From contig NW_008705593.1 in assembly GCF_000186865.1 (NCBI RefSeq), positions 168,263-216,672 of the forward strand: DNA of 48,410 nt, written 5' to 3'. Shown here piece after piece: positions 12,392 to 24,200 of this stretch. The position numbers and the translations under genes were made by a program. How positions within the stretch are numbered: the first letter of the stretch is position 1; each line of letters starts with the position of its first letter. The notes below the pieces were generated by a model, which was not told the DNA's origin, ran no database searches, and was given only the letters and a program-made list of their open reading frames with translations. This stretch comes from Aureococcus anophagefferens. Its lineage: Eukaryota; Sar; Pelagophyceae; Pelagomonadales; Pelagomonadaceae.

Positions 12392-14626
12392 ATGCTTCTG
12401 GGCTTCACACGCGCTGCAGCGGCGATCGCACTCGGCTTGAGCACTCGTAGGACCATGGCGTTGCAGCCGTTGTCCGCGTCGTCGCTCAAGAGCTTGCTGC
12501 CGTCCAAGCCGGAGCCGCCGGCGCCCTGCGGCACGCGCGAGCTCGACGGCCGCGCGCTCATCGGCATGACGCGCGTCGGCGGCGCCGTCGTGTCGCCGGA
12601 CGGCACGCAAGCCGTGCTCCACTCCAAGGTCTACGACTTCGACGCCAAGAAGTTCGACGAGACGCTCTGGCTCGTCGACGTCGCGGAGACGAGCGGCGCG
12701 GCGCTCGCGGCGCACGCGCACCTCACGCCGCTCGTCAAGGGCTCGCAGCATTCCTTCGCGTCGGCCAACAGCCCGCAATGGTCGCCCTGCGGCAAGTTCG
12801 TCGCGTTCCTGAGCAACCGCGGCAAGGAGGGCGAGAAGACGAGCGTCTGGACCGTGCCCGTCGCCGGCCCCGGCGAGGCGACGCTCCTCAAGCGCTTCCC
12901 CGTCTCCGTCGGCGACCTCGCGTGGGAGGCGGACGGTCTCGTCGTCAGCGCGGGCGTCTACCTCGACGAGGACGACGCGCTCAACGGCACGGCGACGCGC
13001 GACGACAAGAAGGCCGAGGGCGGCCTCAACGCCCACGTGTTCAAGCGCCTGCCCGTGCGCGAGTGGGACCGCTGGGTCGACGCCAAGTTCGCGCACCCCT
13101 TCTTCCAGCCCGTGTCGTTCGAGGGCGGCGCCTACGTCGCCAAGGGCGCCGCCGTCGACGGCCTCGCCAAGGTCGCGACGGCCTGCCCCAGCGGCGCCTT
13201 CGGCGGCTCCGAGGACTGGTCCATCGCACCCAACGGCGCCGTCGCGCTATCGTGCCGGCCGCCGCTGGCCGCCGACGAGGCGTGGACGACGAACCGCCAC
13301 GTCTACCTCAAGGACTCGTTCGCCGCCGAGGGCGCCGCGTGCCTCACGGAGGGCAACCCGGGCTACGACTTCAGCCCGGCCTTCTCCAAGGACGGCTCGA
13401 AGCTCGCCTGGCTCACCATGGCGGGCGCGCAGTACGAGGCCGACGCCATCGGCATCAAGCTCTACGACGTCGCGACGAAGGCGACGACGGACCTCGTGGC
13501 CGCCGACGCGGACTTCGCCTACTCGCCCCAGTCGCTCCACTGGTCCGGCGACGGTTCGAAGATCTACTTCACGGCGGACGTCCGCGCGCGGCGCCGCCTC
13601 TGCGTCGTCGACGTCGCGTCGCGCGCCGTCGAGATCCTCGGCAGCGCCGCCGACGGCTCCATCAGCGTGCACGGCGAGATCGCCGGCGGCCTGCTCGTCT
13701 CGCGCGACTCCTTCGGCGCGCCGCCGGAGCTCTACCGCTGCGGCGTCGACGGCGCGGGCCTCGAGCAGCTCACGTTCTTCAACGAGGCCAAGCTCGCCGC
13801 CGTCGACCTCGGCGTCGCGGAGGACGTCAGCTTCTTCAACCCACGCCCGGGCCGCGAGTCGCCCGAGGGCGCGGACATCCAGGCCTACCTCCTCAAGCCC
13901 GCGAACTTCGACGCGAAGAAGAAGTACCCGCTCGCCGTCGTCATCCACGGCGGTCCCCAGGGCTCCATCGGCGACGACTGGCACTACCGCTGGAACCTGC
14001 AGTCCTACGCGTCCGCGGGCTTCGGCGTGCTGGCCGTCAACTTCCGGGGCTCGACGGGCCTGGGCCACGGCTACTGCCGCGACATCTCGGGCGACTGGTC
14101 CATCGGCCCGGACGACACCGTCGCTGGCGTGCGACACGTGCTCGAGACCTACGACTGGATCGATCCGTCGCGCGTCGCGGGGCTCGGCGCGTCGTACGGC
14201 GGCTTCTCCGTCAACTACTTGAACGGCCACGCGCCCGAGGGCATGTTCAGGTGCCTCGTGAACCACGACGGCGTCTTCGACCTGCGGTCCGCGTACTGGT
14301 CCACGGAGGAGCTCTTCTTCATGGAGAAGGAGTTCGGCGGGACGCCCTACGCGCCCGAGAGCCAGCTGCCGGAGTCGCCGTACCAGAAGGTCTCGCCCGC
14401 GGCCGCGGTCACGAACTGGAAGACGCCGACGCTCGTCATCCAGGGCGACAAGGACTTCCGCCTCGTCACGGCCGAGGCGCTCGCGACGTTCACGGCCCTC
14501 CAGCGCCAGGGCGTCGAGAGCGAGCTGCTCTTCCTCCCGGACGAGAACCACCACTGCCTCAACCCGCAGAACAGCCTCGTCTGGCACCACGCGGTCCTCT
14601 CCTGGATCAAGAAGCACACGGCGTGA
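12392..14626 (+). CDS. S9 family serine peptidase, dipeptidyl-peptidase 5 / acylaminoacyl-peptidase type
   Basis: A 744-residue enzyme of the prolyl oligopeptidase clan that trims short peptides from the N-terminus. Residues 1-30 look like a targeting or signal segment; a second Met at residue 22 (12455) could be the start of a cytosolic form. The middle (about 50-480) has the degenerate WD-like strands of the beta-propeller, for example SPQWSPCGKFVAFLSNR. The C-terminal hydrolase carries HGGPQ for the oxyanion site, then GASYGG with Ser601 as nucleophile, GDKDFR with Asp688, and DENHH with His720, in the spacing usual for S9C enzymes. It is a single exon. Its TGA is 3 bp from the stop of the convergent minus-strand gene. 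Confidence 0.88.
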   Translation: MLLGFTRAAAAIALGLSTRRTMALQPLSASSLKSLLPSKPEPPAPCGTRELDGRALIGMTRVGGAVVSPDGTQAVLHSKVYDFDAKKFDETLWLVDVAETSGAALAAHAHLTPLVKGSQHSFASANSPQWSPCGKFVAFLSNRGKEGEKTSVWTVPVAGPGEATLLKRFPVSVGDLAWEADGLVVSAGVYLDEDDALNGTATRDDKKAEGGLNAHVFKRLPVREWDRWVDAKFAHPFFQPVSFEGGAYVAKGAAVDGLAKVATACPSGAFGGSEDWSIAPNGAVALSCRPPLAADEAWTTNRHVYLKDSFAAEGAACLTEGNPGYDFSPAFSKDGSKLAWLTMAGAQYEADAIGIKLYDVATKATTDLVAADADFAYSPQSLHWSGDGSKIYFTADVRARRRLCVVDVASRAVEILGSAADGSISVHGEIAGGLLVSRDSFGAPPELYRCGVDGAGLEQLTFFNEAKLAAVDLGVAEDVSFFNPRPGRESPEGADIQAYLLKPANFDAKKKYPLAVVIHGGPQGSIGDDWHYRWNLQSYASAGFGVLAVNFRGSTGLGHGYCRDISGDWSIGPDDTVAGVRHVLETYDWIDPSRVAGLGASYGGFSVNYLNGHAPEGMFRCLVNHDGVFDLRSAYWSTEELFFMEKEFGGTPYAPESQLPESPYQKVSPAAAVTNWKTPTLVIQGDKDFRLVTAEALATFTALQRQGVESELLFLPDENHHCLNPQNSLVWHHAVLSWIKKHTA

Positions 14627-14629
14627 ACG

Positions 14630-16060
14630 CTAGCCGTCCTTAACCTCGTCGACGTAGACGCGCGCGGGGCCGCGGATCTCCTCGACGGGCGTCAGCGTCG
14701 GCGCCTTGGCCGAGATGACGACGTGCTCCCGGATGACCCAGCCCGCGCCCGAGGCCTTCGCGATGCGCACGGGCCCCGACGCGCGGTTCGCCGCGGGCTC
14801 GACGACCGCGTCGCCGTGCGTGTAGTTCGCGCAGGGGAACAGGGCGAGGCCGAGGCCGAGGCACAGCACCGCCGCGGCCGCGAGGAAGACGAACGCCGCG
14901 AGGCCGTCGAGCAGGTCGCCGCACGCCGCGTCGTACACGAAGCCCGCGTACGCCGGGTGCAGCGCCGCGCAGCCGACGCGGCCGTCGACGTCCCGCAGGC
15001 TCGCGCGCGTCACCCTGATCTCGTCGCGCAGCACGTCGACGCCCTCGCCGCCGCAGCCGTCCGCGAGGTCCAGCGCGCCCTCGAGCGCCGCGAGGCCGCG
15101 CCAGACGGACGCCGTGGCGTTGCGCACGGGGTTCGCGCCGCGACACGTCCCGTAGAACTCCGCGAAGCGCGCCGGCTCCGCGCCGAGCCGCTCGGCGACG
15201 ACGGCGACGGCGGCCGTGTCGCCCGCGCAAAAGTCCGCGACGGCCGTCGCTCCACCGAGCGCGAGCGCAGTAGTCGCGGCGCCGGCGACGAAGAGCAGCG
15301 CCGCGAACGCGTGGCCGCCGCCGTCCAGCCGCCGTCGATCCGCGTAGAGCGCGGCGACGCAGAGCGCCGCGGCGACCCAGTAGGCCGCCGTCGCGGCGCC
15401 GAAGCCCAGGGTCACGTACGATTTCGCGTCGTCCGCGACGCGGGCCGCGTCGGCGAGCGCGTTCGCGAGGCCGTCGACGTAGGCTTGCGCGTCGGCGACG
15501 GCGCGTTCTGCGCTGACCACAAACGCCGCGACGCCCGCGGCCAGCGTCGCGTCGGCGGACGCCGTCGCGCAGCCCAAGTCGCCGCCGGCGACGTCGTAGA
15601 CGGGGAGCTGCGCTCCCCTGACGTCCGCGAGCTCGCCGTCGACGGCGTCGACCGTCGCCGCGAGGTCGTCCGCGAGGCGCGAAAAGTCGCGCGCGGCGCG
15701 CCGCAGCGACGCCCGCGGGCCGGCGCAGGCCGCGGCGCACGCCGCGCCCAACGCGAAGACGAGCGCGACGCGCGTCCGCCGCTCGCTGCAAACGCGCTTC
15801 TTCACCTCGGGCCGGCGGAAGCAGGACGCGTGGCGCCTCCGGCAGCGGGCGAAGCGCGCGAGGCCGAGGAAGCAGCTCACGGCTAGGAAGAGCGCGCCGC
15901 CCAGGGCGCCGACGGCCAACACGATGGAGGCGATGCTGCCCCAGTAGTTGCCCTCCGTGGAGAAGCGTTGCGCGTTATGGTGGTACACGCGCCCGAAGAG
16001 CGTCGCGTAGCGCGACGGACGGTAGGACGACGCCTCGTAGGCGTCGTCGTCGTAGTCCAT
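14630..16060 (-). CDS. five-helix membrane protein, tweety/prominin-like topology
   Basis: 476 residues with five predicted membrane helices at roughly 42-67, 98-115, 214-240, 250-278 and 390-415. Between helices 1 and 2 is a short basic, Cys-rich cytosolic loop. Between 2 and 3, and between 4 and 5, are two large outer loops of about 100 residues, the second with paired cysteines (YGTCRG, DGCGG, RVGCAA, DAACGD). This is the layout of tweety and prominin proteins, which shape membranes or act in anion transport. I rely on topology, not on a clear sequence signature, so the family call is tentative. The start ATG at 16060 faces clpP across 188 bp. Confidence 0.55.
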   Translation of the reverse strand: MDYDDDAYEASSYRPSRYATLFGRVYHHNAQRFSTEGNYWGSIASIVLAVGALGGALFLAVSCFLGLARFARCRRRHASCFRRPEVKKRVCSERRTRVALVFALGAACAAACAGPRASLRRAARDFSRLADDLAATVDAVDGELADVRGAQLPVYDVAGGDLGCATASADATLAAGVAAFVVSAERAVADAQAYVDGLANALADAARVADDAKSYVTLGFGAATAAYWVAAALCVAALYADRRRLDGGGHAFAALLFVAGAATTALALGGATAVADFCAGDTAAVAVVAERLGAEPARFAEFYGTCRGANPVRNATASVWRGLAALEGALDLADGCGGEGVDVLRDEIRVTRASLRDVDGRVGCAALHPAYAGFVYDAACGDLLDGLAAFVFLAAAAVLCLGLGLALFPCANYTHGDAVVEPAANRASGPVRIAKASGAGWVIREHVVISAKAPTLTPVEEIRGPARVYVDEVKDG

Positions 16061-16248
16061 CTTCGAACGTAGACGGCCTACCTACGCAGAGCGTCCATGC
16101 TGCATGAAACGCCAAAGCAACTTCGGCCTCGAGGACGGCAACGTGCAGACGCGCTCGCGAGATTGCAGTAGCCATCGCGGGCTGAGCGTCGAGCTGGTGT
16201 GCAAGCGAGTCGCTGTAACTCGTCCCGCGCCAAGCCCCCGCCGACACA
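16061..16248. promoter_or_regulatory. shared upstream region of the tweety-like gene and clpP
   Basis: 188 bp separate two divergent start codons, so both promoters must lie here or overlap the 5' leaders. I see no certain TATA box or named motif. Confidence 0.4.
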
Positions 16249-16965
16249 ATGGTTCGCGCTCTCGTCGCCGCGGCCCTGTGCGCCGTCGCCGGCGCCCTCG
16301 TCGCGCCGAAGACGCTCGCGCCGATGAAGATCCCCGGCCGCGCCGGCGTGCCGCGGAGCAGCGTCGTCATGATGCCCATCGGCGTGCCCAAGGTCGCGTA
16401 CCGCGTGCCCGGCGCGCCGTCGGCGGACTGGATCGACATCTACAACCGGCTCTACCGCGAGCGCATCATCTTCCTCGGCCAGGAGATCGACGACGAGCTC
16501 GCGAACCAGATCATCGGCGTCATGCTCTACCTCGACAGCGAGGACTCGACGAAGCCCATCTACCTCTACATCAACTGCCCCGGCGGCTCCGTCATCGCGG
16601 GTTTGGCCATCTTCGACACCATGAACCACATCAAGTCCAAGGTCGTCACGATCAACATCGGCCTCTCGGCGTCGATGGCGTCGTTCCTCCTCTGCGGCGG
16701 CACCAAGGGCTCGCGCCTCGCGCTCCCGAACTCGCGCGTCATGATCCACCAGCCCATGGGCGGCGCCCAGGGCCAGGCCGAGGACATCAAGGTCGAGGCC
16801 GCGCAGATCATCCGCATCAAGGAGAACCTCGTGAAGCTCTACGCGATGATGACGGGCCAGACGCAGGACCAGATCATCCTCGACCTCGACCGCGACAACT
16901 TCATGTCCGCGCAGGAGGCCTGCGACTACGGCATCATCGACAAGGTCATCCCCGTCAGCGACTGA
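16249..16965 (+). CDS. clpP: ATP-dependent Clp protease proteolytic subunit, plastid-targeted
   Basis: 238 residues. The mature part from about residue 50 is a full ClpP: the catalytic triad is Ser142 (in SASMASFLL), His167 (in MIHQPMGG) and Asp216 (in LDRDNF). The Ser-His and His-Asp distances of 25 and 49 match the E. coli enzyme exactly. NCPGGS forms the handle and oxyanion region. The first 20 residues form a hydrophobic signal peptide, followed by GALVAPK and an Arg/Lys/Pro-rich stretch. That looks like the two-part presequence used to enter a complex plastid, though the usual Phe after cleavage is a Leu. It would form the tetradecameric chamber that degrades unfolded stromal proteins with a Clp ATPase. 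Confidence 0.93.
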   Translation: MVRALVAAALCAVAGALVAPKTLAPMKIPGRAGVPRSSVVMMPIGVPKVAYRVPGAPSADWIDIYNRLYRERIIFLGQEIDDELANQIIGVMLYLDSEDSTKPIYLYINCPGGSVIAGLAIFDTMNHIKSKVVTINIGLSASMASFLLCGGTKGSRLALPNSRVMIHQPMGGAQGQAEDIKVEAAQIIRIKENLVKLYAMMTGQTQDQIILDLDRDNFMSAQEACDYGIIDKVIPVSD

Positions 16966-17047
16966 GCCGGCGCGGCGCGGACGACTAACGACCGTTACGA
17001 TCGAGCCAGGGCTCATGTGCGGGTGGCGCAGACCGCGTCTAGAGGCC

Positions 17048-18046
17048 CTACCCGGAGGTCCAGTCGTAGAAATCGATTTCGGCGTCAGAATTCATCCCAT
17101 CTTCCGAATTGTAGAAATCGGATTCGTCGTCGGAATTCATCTCTTCTTCCAGCTCCATCTGGGCTTCATGCTCCATTTGAGCTTCATGCTCCATCTGCGC
17201 TTCATGCTCCCTCAGGGCAAGAAGAGCTCGGCCAAGGCCCGGACCGCGAACCGGGGTCCGCACGTTCGTCGACAGCGGCAGCCAAAAAGAAAGCACATGC
17301 AGGAAGATATACGGGTCAGACAAGACAGATCGCAGACGGCGCCCCTTCTGAGGTCGGGGCACTGGGTGACAGACGAGGTTGTCAGGAAAAATGCGACTCA
17401 AAATGGGATCGTAGCACCACGCGCGACCTTGTGAGCAGAGAGCGCGGAGCGCGAACAGGCGGTGGAGTCCGTTAAGCTCGTACTTTCGCCATCCTCCCGC
17501 GGCGCGTACCTCCGTGAGGAGGGCGAACGCGTCGCGCGCCGTGGCCCCAAACTTGGAGCTGGCTATTTCGATGGCATCCTGACCGTAGTAGTACTGGCCA
17601 CCGTACATGTTTCGCTTGTTGTAGCAGGCGCCGCGCCGAAGGAGCATGCGGATAATGTCGACGTCCACTCGATCCGCGGCGCGCATCAGCGCCGTCCAAC
17701 CTCGCCATGCGTCCCCATTTTCATCAACATCCGTCCCAGCGTCCAGGATCAGCTCGACGACGTCGGCGTGACGTTGGAACACGGCGGTCGCTAAACAGTC
17801 AGTCGGATACCGCACGTCGACTCCGCGCGCGATGAGAAGGCGGAGAACGTCAACGCGGCCATTCACTACGGCCAAGTCACGCAGTTGTTCTCCCGTAGAG
17901 TCTGTGCCGACGACGCTGCTTCGCTCGTAGACTTCGAGGGCGACTGGCTCGGCCGCGCCCCCGAAGACAAGCCTTTCGCGCTGCAAGATCCACGACGGGG
18001 AACCATGCGGGAAATCGCCCTCCAGAGGACCGTACGGTATGATCAT
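17048..18046 (-). CDS. ankyrin-repeat protein with acidic tail
   Basis: 332 residues. Ankyrin-type helices are visible from about residue 50 to 160: LRDLAVVNGRVDVLRLLIARGVD, then HADVVELILDAGTDVD, then GWTALMRAADRVDVDIIRMLLRRGA. Later comes a conserved-looking block (FLHVLSFWLPLSTN, then RTPVRGPG). Near the C-terminus three copies of EHEAQM are followed by an acidic tail with two SD(D/A)E.DFY units. GC content and third-position GC are visibly lower than in neighbours, as if the gene belongs to a younger or expanding family. A short piece resembling its RTPVRGP block lies at 40593-40680. Function is probably protein binding; the partner is unknown. Confidence 0.7.
   Translation of the reverse strand: MIIPYGPLEGDFPHGSPSWILQRERLVFGGAAEPVALEVYERSSVVGTDSTGEQLRDLAVVNGRVDVLRLLIARGVDVRYPTDCLATAVFQRHADVVELILDAGTDVDENGDAWRGWTALMRAADRVDVDIIRMLLRRGACYNKRNMYGGQYYYGQDAIEIASSKFGATARDAFALLTEVRAAGGWRKYELNGLHRLFALRALCSQGRAWCYDPILSRIFPDNLVCHPVPRPQKGRRLRSVLSDPYIFLHVLSFWLPLSTNVRTPVRGPGLGRALLALREHEAQMEHEAQMEHEAQMELEEEMNSDDESDFYNSEDGMNSDAEIDFYDWTSG
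17155..17213 (-). repeat. 18-bp tandem repeat encoding EHEAQM
   Basis: Three copies of an 18-bp unit (plus strand gcttcatgctccat plus four bases) encode EHEAQM repeats before the acidic tail of the ankyrin protein. Confidence 0.8.
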
Positions 18047-18245
18047 CGCCGGGTCTTCCCTAGAGAACCGAATCGAGACCCCCCATCAGGCTGCGACCCA
18101 GCTTCAACGAATGCTGCATCGACAAGATTGAATGGTTTATTGAAGCGTTTACAGTTTTATGTGCGCAAAGACATGGAGCCCTCCCGTGGAAACTTAGGCA
18201 GCACACCTGCAATCATCGCATCGCCGTAGACGTCGACAATTAACG

Positions 18246-21200
18246 ATGCGGCGCCAGGCGCGCGTGCAGCCCGGCTCCTACGACGAGCCGGACGCGGCGT
18301 CGCTGCTCCGGGCCGCGCCGCCGGCCTACGGCGCCCCGCCGGCCTACACGCCGGCCTGCGCGGCCGTGCGGCCGCCGGCGAAGCTCGCGCCGCTGCCGGC
18401 GAAGCTCGCGCCGCTGCCGCCGCTGCCGGCGCGCGCGCCCATCGCGACGCCCGCGCCGCCCGCGCCCGCGCCCGCGGCGGAGGCGCCCGCCGCGGCGCCG
18501 CGCGCGCCCGACTCGGTGCGGCGCCACGCGGGCCACCGCCTCGCGCTCGAGCGCCGGGCCGCGCGGAAGCGCGCCCTCTTCGTCGCCGCCCAGGGCGAGC
18601 GCGAGGACCGGCGGCGCGCGCGCGCGGCGGGCCTCCCGGCCGCGGACGCGGACCTGCTCGCGGCCGCGGACCGCGACCGGTCGGAGCTCGCGGCCTTCGA
18701 CGCCGCGGCCGCGCGCGAGTTCCGGGCCCAGGCCGCCCAGGCCCAGGCGACGCTCCTCGCGGCCCTCGAGGCGGAGCAGGCCGCCGCGGACGACGCGTCG
18801 GACTACGACCGGCACGTCGGCGACGCGCGCGCGCGACTGGACGCGATGCTCGACGAGGCGCGCGCGACGCGCGCGGCGGCGGAGGAGCGCGTCGTCGCGT
18901 CCAGCCCGCGGCTGCCGCCGCCGCGGCCCGAGCTCGACGCCCACGACCGCCGCGGGCCCGCGCTGCCGCCGCTGCGGCTGCCCGAGGAGAGCAAGGAGCC
19001 GCCGCCGGCGGGCGACACGGGCCGGTCGCCCGCGGCGTCCCCGGAGGCCGTCGCCGTCGAGGCGCCGGCGACGCCCAAGGCCACGCCCAAGGCCGCGGCG
19101 ACGCCGACGACGCCCAAGGCCGCGCCGCCGGCGTGGGAGCCGCACCGCGAGCGCCTCGACGGCGAGAAGACGCCCGAGGAGTACGTCGCCGAGCGCGAGC
19201 CCTTCATCCGCGCGGCGCTGCTGCTCTGCGTCGTCGTCCTCGTCGTCGCCGCCTACGTGGCCTATGCGGCGTTCGCCCTCTGGCTCGACTGCCGCTTCCG
19301 CGCGGTCGCCGCGGCGTGGGTGCTCGGCGTCGCGCTCTGCGCCGTCGCGCTGCTGGGCATCTGGGGCTGCCGGCGCGTGCGGGGCGACCTGCTGCGCTAC
19401 TTCGAGACGGACGCGGACGCGGTCTCCGCCGACGGCCTCGTCGTCGAGCGGCCCGCGGACACGTGGGGCCAGGGCCTGCTCGAGGTCGTCTTCTTCTGCT
19501 TCCTCTTCCTGGCGATCCTGTGCGCGATCTTCGGCGCCTGCCTCCTCGCCAACGGGAAACTGGGCGCGACCTTCGCCAAGTCGCTCAAGGAGACGAGGCC
19601 GGGCGCCTTCGAGCGGACCTTCGGCGACGTGTCGTCCGCGCGCGGCGGCCGGCTGCTCAAGGCCGCCATGGTCGAGTTCGGCGTGGAGTTGCTGGCCTGC
19701 GGGCTGCTCGCGCTCCTGCCGCTGCGGCCCATCGAGCGCGTCGTCACGTTCTTCGAGGTCGTGCAGAGCGGCCTGCAGTGGGGCAACGCGTTCCTGGCCG
19801 TCGTCGGCGTCTTCTTCGCGGTCATGGCCGCGCTCTCGCTGGCGCTCAACGACGCCCTGCACGGCTCGGAGTTCGACAGCCCGAGCGACGGCTACTTCTG
19901 GCTCGGCTTCGCGAGCGGGCTCGTCGCGGTCTTGTTCGGCGCGTTCGGCTTCGCGGCGGCGCTCAACGAGGACGTCGCCGCGCTGCGCGTCTACGAGCGG
20001 CTCGGCGCGCTCTGCGCCGCGCTGTGGGCGGCCATGTTCGTCGTGATCACGTCGCGCATCGGCTCCATCCCGCGCATCGTCGACGGCCACTGCGACGTCA
20101 TCGCGCGTCCCCCGCGTCCGTTTTTTTTTCTCGGTCGCCCCCTTTTTGAAGCTTTTTTTCCCGCGAAGCGTACTCGCGACGCTTAACCCTCCGTAGGTGC
20201 GGCTCATGTCCAAGAGCTGGTGGAAGCGGTTCCTGGGCTGCCGCAAGTACGCCAACGACGCGCTGCGCCACGGCGACGGCTTCGAGGACGTCTACGTGCG
20301 CGGCGCGGGCGAGATCTACTCCGTCTACTGCGACGACGCGGCGAGGGTCGTCTACGCGTGGGAGTACAACCGCGACGGCGAGGTGCAGCGCGGCGCGTGC
20401 GGCTGCCGCGTCGACTACTACGGCTGCCTCAACAACGACTGCTGCCAGCTGCTCAAGGAGGCCGCGCGCACGAACGCGTTCCTCGTCGTCGTCTTCGGCG
20501 CGCTCGTGCTGCTGCTCCTCGTCGCGATGGTGCTCGGCGCGCGCTACATGCGCGACCGCGTCCGATCGCGCCGGAAGGGCCGGCGGGAGCGCGTCCACCG
20601 CACCACGGGCGGCGTCGTCTTCGTGGTCTTCGCGATCTGCGCGGCGCTGGGGCTCTTCGCCGCGGGCACGCTCGCGCGGCGCGGCGGCGCGCGGTCGTCG
20701 TACTACTTCGGCCGCGGCCGGCTCTACAACAACTTCTCGCCCCTGCGCGGCGACCTCAAGAGCCGCCTCGACGACACGGACCTGCTCGGGGCCGGCGCCG
20801 ACGTGTGCCGGCGGAGGCTGCCGGAGGGGGACATCCCCGTGCCGACGTTCGCGCCGACCGCGACGCCGCTCCCGACCGCGGCGCCGATCGCGGCGCCGAC
20901 GACGGGCCTGCCGTCCATCGCGCCGTCGACTGGAGTTCCGTCGGCGTGTCCGACGACCGGCGCGCCGTCGGCGAGACCGTCTCTGGTACCGACGCCGAAG
21001 CCGTCGACGGCGGCCCCCACGATGTCGCTGCGGCCGTCCGCGGCGCCGACGAGCGCGCCGACTTCCGCACCGTCGGGAGTGCCTACGAGCGTGCCGACGT
21101 CATTTACCTGGGCGCCGACGAGGCGACCTACGAGCGCACCGACGGGGGTGCCGTCCTGGCCTCCTTCTTCTCAACCCTCGCGGACGCCTTCGGGGGCTCC

Positions 21201-24200
21201 GTCGTCCGCGCCGTCCGCGCCGCCGACGGTGGGGCCGTCGCTGCTGCCCTCGAACGTTCCGACATCGGTTCCTTCGTCACTACCGACTCTGGGACCGTCT
21301 AGCATTCCGACGTTCGCGCCGACGTCCGTGCCGACGTCGACGCCGTCATCGACGCCTTCAAAGATGCCCACGGCACTCCCTACGTCGGTTCCGTCGTCAT
21401 CGCCCTCATCGGCACCGTCGATGACTCCTACGCGGTCGCCGACGTCGTCGCCGAGCTACCCGCCCAGTCCATGTCCTAGCGCGGTTCCGTCGACTGCGCC
21501 GTCATCAGTGCCGACGTCCAGCCCGACGCCCCAACCATCGGTGCCTCCGACGTCCGCGCCGACGTCGCTTCCTTCGACGCCGCCGTCATCAGCGCCCTCG
21601 GCGACGCCCTCGAGCTCTCCCAGCGGAGCTCCGAGTAGCGCGCCGAGCACGGCACCCAGCAGCTTGCCGTCCTCAGCTCCGACGCCTTCTCCGAGCTCTA
21701 CTCCCAGTGCCTCGCCGTCCGCGACACCCTCGAGCGCGCCTACGCCTTCGCCAAGTGCGACACCGTCGGCCGCGCCGAGCGCTCTGCCATCGACGGCGCC
21801 GAGCGCAACTCCTACGACGAGCCCTAGCGCGTCTCCGAGCGTGCTGCCGTCGACGGCGCCGACGCCTTTGCCTAGCTCAACGCCTACGGCCGCGCCGTCG
21901 ACCGCGCCGTCAGCATCGCCGACTTCGACGCCGACCGCTGCTCCGACGGCCGCGCCGACCTCCGCGCCATCGTCCGCGCCGTCTGCATCACCTAGCGCCG
22001 CGCCGTCGTCGTCGCCCTCGACCGCGCCCACAACGGCTCCGACGAACACGCCGTCCGCGATTCCCACGAACGTTCCGTTCCCCGGGCCGACTTTTGCTCC
22101 CACGGGGGCATCGACGCCGGTTCCCACGCCTTCGCCCTCGGCGTCTCCCAGCGCGTCGCCAACGGCGTCACCAACGGCATCGCCTACGGCCGCGCCGTCG
22201 ACGCTACCCTCCGCGGCGCCGAGCGCGAATCCATCCTCTGCTCCCTCCGCGGCGCCCTCGGCGTCGCCGACAGCTGCGCCGACCGCCTCGCCGACGGCAT
22301 CACCTACGGCCGCGCCTTCGACGCCTCCGACAGCCGCGCCGACGCCTTCTCCGAGCGCTTCTCCGACGGCCGCGCCGAGCGCTTCTCCGACGGCCGCGCC
22401 ATCCGCGTCTCCGAGCAGCAATCCTTCAGCCGCTCCGAGCTCAATTCCGTCGCCGCTCCCATCGCCCGCACCTTCTTCGTTGCCCAGCGCGCTTCCGACG
22501 CCCGCTCCGACCGCGTTGCCCTCAAGCGCGCCGTCCCCGGCTCCCACGGCCTCTCCTAGCGCGTCACCGTCGGCCGCGCCCTCATCGATGCCCTCCGCGG
22601 CACCCTCAGCGCTTCCATCCAGCGCACCGACGCCAAGCCCCTCGTCGCGTCCCAGTCCAACGCCGACGACCCCGCCGTCGCCGTCGCCGTCGCCCTCGCC
22701 GACGACCCCGCCGTCGCCCGCGCCCAGCGGAACGCCGTCAGCGACGCCGACGTCGACGCCCAGCTCACCGTTTCCATCACTGGCGCCGTCACCGATTCCA
22801 AGCGCGACACCGAGCGCGTTTCCCACGCCGGCGCCAACGAGCGGCCCGAGCTACGCTCCGTCGAGTCTCCCGTCGCTGGCTCCTACCGCGATCCCCACGC
22901 TCCCTCCGACGTCCGCGCCGTCGCTCGTCCCGTCCCCAAAGCCGACGCTCTACCCGACGGACCGCTGCGTCGTCGAGCTCACCCAGTTCATGATGAAGTA
23001 CCCCTGCAGCGTCTGCGAGCGGCGCCTCGGCGCCTACGAGAGCGGCGAGACGACGTGCGTGTCCTTCTCCTACAGCCTCCCGACGTGCGCGTCCGCGGCG
23101 ACGCTCGGGTCGACGGACGGCATCTGCCCGAGCTTCGCCGGCTGGAGCGAGTGCAGCGAGCAGGACGTGAGCGACGTCGCGGTGACGAGCGGCGAGTGCA
23201 AGAGCTACTGGTACGCGTTCGCGATCCTCACGGATGGGTCGCCGCGCGCGGCCGCGTGCGAGATCGCCGTGTCCGTGGCCGTCGACGCCCGCGGGTCCCT
23301 GAGCTTCCCCCAGGCGACGGCGGCCGTCGCCATCGACGTCGCCGTGGACGGCGAGACGACGACCTACGTCGTCGGCGGCGCGTCGGGCGACGTCGACGCC
23401 GCGCTCGCGGAGGTGTCGTTCTGCCCGCGGTGCGTCGACGAGACCTACAGCCTCGCGTTCGAGCTGACGTCCCCCTGCGCGGCGTGCGACACGAACGCCG
23501 GCGACGGCAAGGTCATGACCGTCTACGCGGCGACGGCCCTGAGCCGCACGTTCGCGGGGCGCGTCGTCGCGTCCGGATGCGGCGCGGACTGCTGGGACGC
23601 GGGCCTCGGCAACGTGTCCGTCGTCGTCGACGCGCCCGGCGACTGCGACGACCGGCGGCGGCGCCGGCGCCTCGACGAGACCGGCGCCTACGTCGGCTGG
23701 GACGACACGGCGGCGCTGACGGCGCCCGACGGCACCTACGCCGTCGTCGTGCCCTACCAGGCGTCGTCGCACGGCGCGAACGCGACGGTGCGCTACGACG
23801 CGCCGGGCTACCGGCCCGAGGCCACGCGCGTCGTCCTCGGCGCCGTCGCCGTCGCGCCCGAGGCCGGCCGCTACTACTGGCAGAGCGACGCGGCCGGCGA
23901 CTCCTGCGTCGACGGGTCCACGCTCGACGACGTGCCCGCGGCGCGCTGCGCGGCCGCGGGCGTCGACATGTGCGCCGTCTTCGCCGACAAGTTCCGGCCC
24001 TACGCGGGCTCCTTCTGCCAGTGCTGGCTCGCCGCGCGCTTCGACGCGCGGAGCGCGGACCTCGGCACCTGCGCCGGGTCGCCGCGGTTCATGAACGCGT
24101 CCGCGTGCGCGGAGCTCGGCGTCGCCGGCGCCAACTGCACGGGCTACCCCTGCGCCTGCGCGACGGCGAGCGTCGTCGGCGCGGGCGCGCACGTCGTCGA

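Noticed and set aside
21456..22826. 456-residue minus-strand Gly/Asp/Ala repeat frame
   Set aside because: Exact antisense by-product of the Pro/Ser/Thr repeat. The repeat stays in one plus-strand frame with Cys-rich domains on both sides.
20845..22960. CRISPR-like or minisatellite array
   Set aside because: Units are short, coding, variable at third positions and have no spacers. It is a protein-level repeat.
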